64,000 nt of DNA from positions 304,914,485 through 304,978,484 of the forward strand of contig NC_079147.1 in assembly GCF_945859685.1 (NCBI RefSeq). Reading direction: 5' to 3'. The position numbers and the translations under genes are program-made. This DNA comes from Eupeodes corollae. Taxonomy: Eukaryota; Arthropoda; Insecta; Diptera; Syrphidae. Shown here piece by piece: positions 59,575-64,000 of the stretch (its first letter is position 1; each line of letters opens with the position of its first letter). The notes below the pieces were generated by a model that searched no databases, was not told where the DNA came from, and worked only from the letters and a program-made list of their open reading frames with translations.

Positions 59575-60500
59575 ATCAATTGATATTTTAAAAGCATTTG
59601 ATAGAGTTTGCCATGTGGCTCTCTTGACGAAAATGCGTGCTTCCCCTGTCGAAAAATTATTCCTTTTGCTGGATTAAAAACTGTCTTTCAAACTGTCGAA
59701 GATAAGTTTTTTTCAATGATTTCAAGTCTGAACCCCACACTTTAAAGACTGACTTTCTTTCTCATTTTTTTAAAATGATCTACTATCAGCAAATTTTAAT
59801 CCACACTTTTCGTCACTCACAAACCTTCAAATTCCGACATAAACAGAATACTACAATGAAAAATACGAAACCGCGTGGACTTCTCAAATCTTGCCACAAT
59901 CTATTAGTTATATTTGCATAAATCGATATTATCTGTAGAATGATCATATCCGCGATGTCCCCAAAAATACTACAAGGTATTTGGGTCTTCTTAAACGATT
60001 TAAGAAAGTTGCCTCTTCTTCTGATCTGGCTACTATTTATAACACACATACATTTCTTCAACTAACCTAAGCCTCTTGGGCAGTATTCAAAAAAGATCTT
60101 TTAAAATGATTGGTGACCAAAAACCCATTGATTTATTTATTACACTTAAACATCATCGAAAAGTTTATTTCCTTAACCCGTTTTATCGGTATTTAGACGA
60201 ACTCTGATCTAGCGTAATATCCGTAAATCCTTAAAACTTGCACTTCCAGAGAAACTGATCAGTTTAAGCTCGGTTTCAACTCCGATCGTACTGTATACAG
60301 ATATTCGTTCCTTAGCCGTACTACGTGAATGTGGAATGCTTTACCATGCTTTGTTTCTTCCTGTGATTGCAATGTTTAGGAATTCACAGCAATGAACACT
60401 GGCAACTCCTTCTTAACAACTTTTTTATAATGCTCAAGTTTTATCTTTGGTGTAATAAAGGTGAACACATCCCTTTGAATATGTGTACATTTTAAGAAAC
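59575..60500 (+). mobile_element. CR1/Jockey-like LINE, 3' half (copy d)
   Basis: Blocks in order with frameshifts: FLKAFDRVCHVALLTKMR (motif A, 59595), ending with FKKVASSSDLATIYNT (59998-60050), SLLGSIQKRSFKMIG-type remnant (60070-60110), the C-terminus RECGMLYHAL (in the alternate frame to TTRMWNAL) at 60320-60350, and the family tail GTAATAAAGGTGAACACATC..CATTTTAAGAAAC (60449-60500). It is the longest member of this family in the window but heavily decayed. Confidence 0.7.
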
Positions 60501-60564
60501 AAAAAAACGAAATCACTGACTGTCTTTCTTGGAGTAGTTACACATTCTACAACACCAAAAATGC

Positions 60565-60910
60565 TGCTTAGAGTTCAGGTTTACTCCAACGATGTAAAGA
60601 AATTTTAGCCCTTCTGATCTTGCTCTCTATAAACCCTTCATCCTTTCAAAACTCGAGTACGATTCTCATATTGGAGAAGGGGCTCAAACATATTCCCTGA
60701 GTCTCTTAAACATAATTCAAAAGACGTCCCTAAAAATAAAATTGCAAAACACAACCGCAACGTTTCACACTACGTTAAATGTAGAGATTTTTTTTCAGCG
60801 GCACCTCACGAATGTGGAATGTCTTCCCAGTTTCAATATTTTCTACTTATTGCAATATGCAGACACTTTAAAGCGATGTGCATTGGTATCTTCTTTTAAA
60901 ATATACTCTA
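60565..60910 (+). mobile_element. CR1/Jockey-like LINE, short 3' remnant (copy e)
   Basis: SDLALYKPFILSKLEYDSHI and GEGAQTYSLSLLNIIQKTS (60617-60735) parallel SDLATIYKTYIRRKLEYNSH..WAGAP of copy b, followed by TSRMWNVFPVSIF (60800-60840). It directly follows copy d in the same orientation, so the two may be parts of a tandem or nested arrangement. Confidence 0.62.
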
Positions 60911-61019
60911 TTTTCCAACAACGAACATTAGATTGTTTTTCTAGGTACATGGTGCTTTGTGGAACATATCTATCATAAATAGATTTTGTATTTCAAAATT
61001 TTTAAAGCATTGTTAATGG

Positions 61020-61440
61020 TGTTCAATATAAAGCCACAGCAATAATAATTATGAAATTTCCATAATTTCTACGATCATTTCCATTACTTTCAAATTTAAT
61101 TTTTAAATCCACTATTTGTCAGTGATTTTAAATTAAAAAGCTGACAGATTGTATACAAAAGTACTTTTTTATCTCATCTGCCTCATAATTGCTCATATAT
61201 CCGATAGCTCATATTACCCATTAGCGTTGTATTTTAATGCTTATTCATATCAGGAGACAAATCAATATGGAAACCTCTGAGAAATACTTATAAATTAATT
61301 TTGTCAAGTTCCACTTTCAAACCACATTTACAAAACTCCTCTAACTCCATATTTCCATTTCCATTTTATCAAAAATAACAAAAAAGGGCGTGAGCAGTCA
61401 TCCCTGTGGGATACCAAATTTATCCAAATTTATATTCTTT
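61020..61440 (-). mobile_element. LINE reverse-transcriptase remnant
   Basis: The minus strand reads FGIPQG-stop-LLTPFFV (61385-61415), which matches the motif B block GIPQGCLLSPF, and, after a shift, EEFCKCGLKVELDKINL near 61290-61330, which matches the thumb entry of LINE reverse transcriptases. Only two blocks; boundaries approximate. Confidence 0.45.
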
Positions 61441-63850
61441 CAATTACTCTTATCAACTTCATAAGCAATTATATTTCTCTTTACATTTATTCTTATCCCG
61501 CAGAACAAATAAAAATATAAAAACGGAACAAAAACTATTAAATATTAATTAACCAACAAAACAACTAGTTCAAGGAGTGGTGGCTATAATATTCTGTTGC
61601 TATATCATTTCCCATTCCAAAAAAATGCCTAATGCGCCAGTTAATTGAAATGTGTGGGTACCGCACATGAATTTCACGAGTTCTGATAAGAAAATAAAAA
61701 AAAATAACTACAACAACAACGAAAAACGAGACCAGACTTCAACTCAAACTCATACCCATATCCAAACCATGAAAACATTAATCACCCAGCTCCAAGTATA
61801 TAGTAGGAGCTATAGTGTTCCCAAAAGCGACAAAGACGAGAAACGAGAACAAAAAACCAGGAATCCATTTGGGACACTTGGTTGGAAAAAAATTATCTAT
61901 AAAAAAAAACTAACAAAAACAAAGATACATTTGTATCTGATTAAACAGAGCACTTTGTATTGTTTTGGATTTTTTGTTCTTCTCCTGTGTTTTCATCTCA
62001 GCAGCTCTCCATTTTTGTCCATTTGGATAGATAGCTATGGCACTCGAATGGAGGGAGGTATGGAGATGGACTTATAGCTGTATTCCTTGCAGAAGCCGGG
62101 AGAAGATGTGCCACTTAAGAGCAGAAAAACATGAAGAAGATTGGAGCCAACACTCAAGATGATGATCTACTACAATGTCAGATGCGGGGAAACTATTTTT
62201 AGGGAACCCTTTTTTTCTTAGTTCGGGCATCAGCAACGACTATACAAACAGAATGAAAACATCTTATCGATGCGGCAGTGACAGCAACGACGGCGGTACA
62301 CAGTGGGGCAGAAACTTCTTTGTTGATGCAAAATTCATCAATGAATACATTCCACATTCCTTAACAACTGCCCATGTTTTGAAATTCTGTGGAACATATA
62401 CAGAATTCGAAGGAAAATATCTTTTACGGTGTGGAAAATTATATAACCTTAACATCCATTAGATTTTGTTGAAATAAGATGGTGTGGAACGTATGTTCCA
62501 ATACTTAATAATAATCAAATCGTGTCACTGTAAAATCTTAAGCTTCATATGGCACAATTTTCGAGCTGTTCGAAAATGTATCGATACCTTCCACTTCTTT
62601 TGTAAGATTTCACTGTGGAACGTAGTTTTAAGGTGTTACAAACAGTAAAAAGACCGACCAATACGTTCCACATGCGAATTCTTAACCTATTTTTCAGAAA
62701 ATTTGAATTTTATTTATATTTTCCTTTCTTAAAATGCCTGTCCCACTGTGCAATGTGGACGGCTGATGCATTCGCGGGAGTAAATCACGGCGTGATGAAG
62801 AAATTGTCAAAAAAAAAAGATTCTTTATTTTTTTCATCGAATTTTCTAATGTATCCAGCTTCGACTCATGCAAATGTTTTTGGTTGAGATGGCATTCTAA
62901 GTCAGCTGTCAGACAGTGGCAATGGATTGGATTGGATAAAGCAACTATATTCACTATTGTTATGGCGACGACGACAACGATGACGATGAAGTGATGACAC
63001 TTCAAATGAAGAATACTTTAATCTATCCACATTTTTTTCGTGAATCAATGTGGTGGTGATAGTGGATCGGCCGGTGGTGTGGAGTTTATAGGTACACTAT
63101 TGGATATGGAACTCAGAACCGAAGATTCCTTTTGATAGACACTCATGCACATTATTATTAAATGGAAAGAGGGTTATCTAAGGGTTCAAAATACTCTTAA
63201 GTCGCCACAGACCGCAAATAATCAAACGCTCAAAAGATAAGTACAGCAGACAGATATAGAGTTGTAGTCAAGGGTCATAAAATGCAGCTTGTAGATCATA
63301 AAAAAAGGCAGCACCTTCCAAAGTAGGTAGATACATAAGTATCTATATGTAGGTACCATCAGAAGCAAGTTTATCTACCTACAAGTAAAAGGAGACTATT
63401 AAATTGTTATCATATAAAAGGAAACAATTTAACGACTCTTGAAAATCAATGATTGACTCCATTAGCTCAGGATTGGTTTCTATATAAGAGCTGCCTATAA
63501 AGTGAGAGTATATACCTACTTTGATGGATAAAAAGTCTTTTTTTTTTGTTGTTGTTCATTTTAGATAAATAGCAAAATATCTACTTACATACTTCTTTGA
63601 GGAGGCCTTATCAAGCAATGACTACAAATAATGACAACTTGGGAAAAGAATTTTCAAGGGTTTTATGCTATTTTATTGATCACGTTTCTGAAATGATTTA
63701 ATTTTTGTGGTTTTTTCAAAAGCCAAATAATACAAAAATACTTAATTGTTTTTGGTATGGGGGCAGCACCAAGAGATAATCGGTAGATCAGTACAAAAAG
63801 AACCATTTTCCTAATGAAATTCGTCTTTAAATTTTGAAATTTGAACATGA
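61441..63850. other. Noncoding stretch, no gene recognised
   Basis: The frame 61652-62077 (141 codons) is Lys/Thr/Asn rich at its start with no motif and no splice support. The frame 62175-62462 (95 codons) is less repetitive but I recognise nothing in it. AGATAC/GTATCT and GTAGGTA runs at 63320-63385. Confidence 0.4.
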
Positions 63851-63853
63851 CCG

Positions 63854-63863
63854 TTGGGCGCCA
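63854..63863 (-). repeat. Isolated GGCGCC-core unit
   Basis: TTGGGCGCCA on the plus strand, preceded by GACCG (reads TGGCGCCCAACGGTC on the minus strand). It is 18.5 kb from the nearest other copy. Confidence 0.6.
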
Positions 63864-64000
63864 TTTAACAGAATTTGTTTTTAATGTAAAGGAAGCTGTC
63901 GTTAGATGCTGGTTTATTAACCAGGTGCATTGCAGTCATATTTAAATATGCATATTTTAAATATGTAATGACTTTTTGCATGAATTTAAAACTTGTGTTG

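Noticed and set aside
61652..62077. 141-codon frame as a gene
   Set aside because: Begins with Lys/Asn/Thr-rich simple sequence, no motif, and no splice context.
1..64000. CRISPR arrays, bacterial operons, rRNA genes or complete tRNA genes
   Set aside because: None seen; composition, splice-like signals and element content are those of an insect nuclear genome.

Overview
This is about 64 kb of AT-rich nuclear DNA from an animal, most likely a brachyceran (true) fly. The evidence is the dense content of Tc1/mariner, R1/I-type, CR1/Jockey-type and RTE-type element relics, short A/T homopolymers, ATC/GAT/ACG microsatellites, and splice signals of insect type. There are no bacterial-style genes or operons. 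I see no complete host gene. The only good host-gene candidates are one small plus-strand exon at 5905-6006 and a near-perfect recursive-splice (ratchet) site at 34268-34275 on the same strand. Together they suggest that most of the window is a very long plus-strand intron (at least 58 kb if both belong to one gene).

Layout. 0-9 kb: CR1/Jockey-like LINE 3' ends, an unrelated LINE C-terminus (4.29-5.5 kb), the candidate exon, and two mariner relics. 11.5-16.3 kb is a nested block: a near-open mariner copy with TIRs and a TA duplication (11817-13033) abuts an older minus-strand mariner, which is itself split by an RNase H-bearing LINE (13478-15788). 16.3-22.6 kb: small relics, then microsatellite-rich noncoding DNA. 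22.65-24.1 kb: an internally deleted RTE-type LINE; its longer relative is at 51.87-54.1 kb. 24.5-30.4 kb: noncoding. 30.46-34.06 kb: a TIR-bounded mariner remnant, a PIF/Harbinger transposase relic split by a full-length tRNA-derived SINE with a 14-bp target-site duplication, and a second RNase H LINE copy. 34.2-37.4 kb: the ratchet site and GC-richer noncoding DNA. 37.4-45.4 kb: a cluster of diverged repeat units sharing the core TGGCGCCCAA, in one orientation left of a GC-rich island (42.2-43.1 kb) and the opposite orientation right of it, with one more copy at 63.85 kb. 45.4-64 kb: more SINE, LINE and mariner relics, a degenerate ~170-bp tandem array (57.8-58.4 kb) and long noncoding stretches.

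How the parts connect. The last ~33 bp of the SINE family (three copies) is nearly the same as the last ~33 bp of the RTE-type LINE (two copies), so the SINE was probably mobilised by that LINE. The nested insertions give a relative age order: older mariner, then RNase H LINE; Harbinger, then SINE. All element coding regions carry stops, frameshifts, deletions or catalytic substitutions. The closest to intact is the transposase at 11951-12925, which still keeps its three catalytic aspartates but has no in-frame ATG. Coordinates of degenerate elements are approximate.
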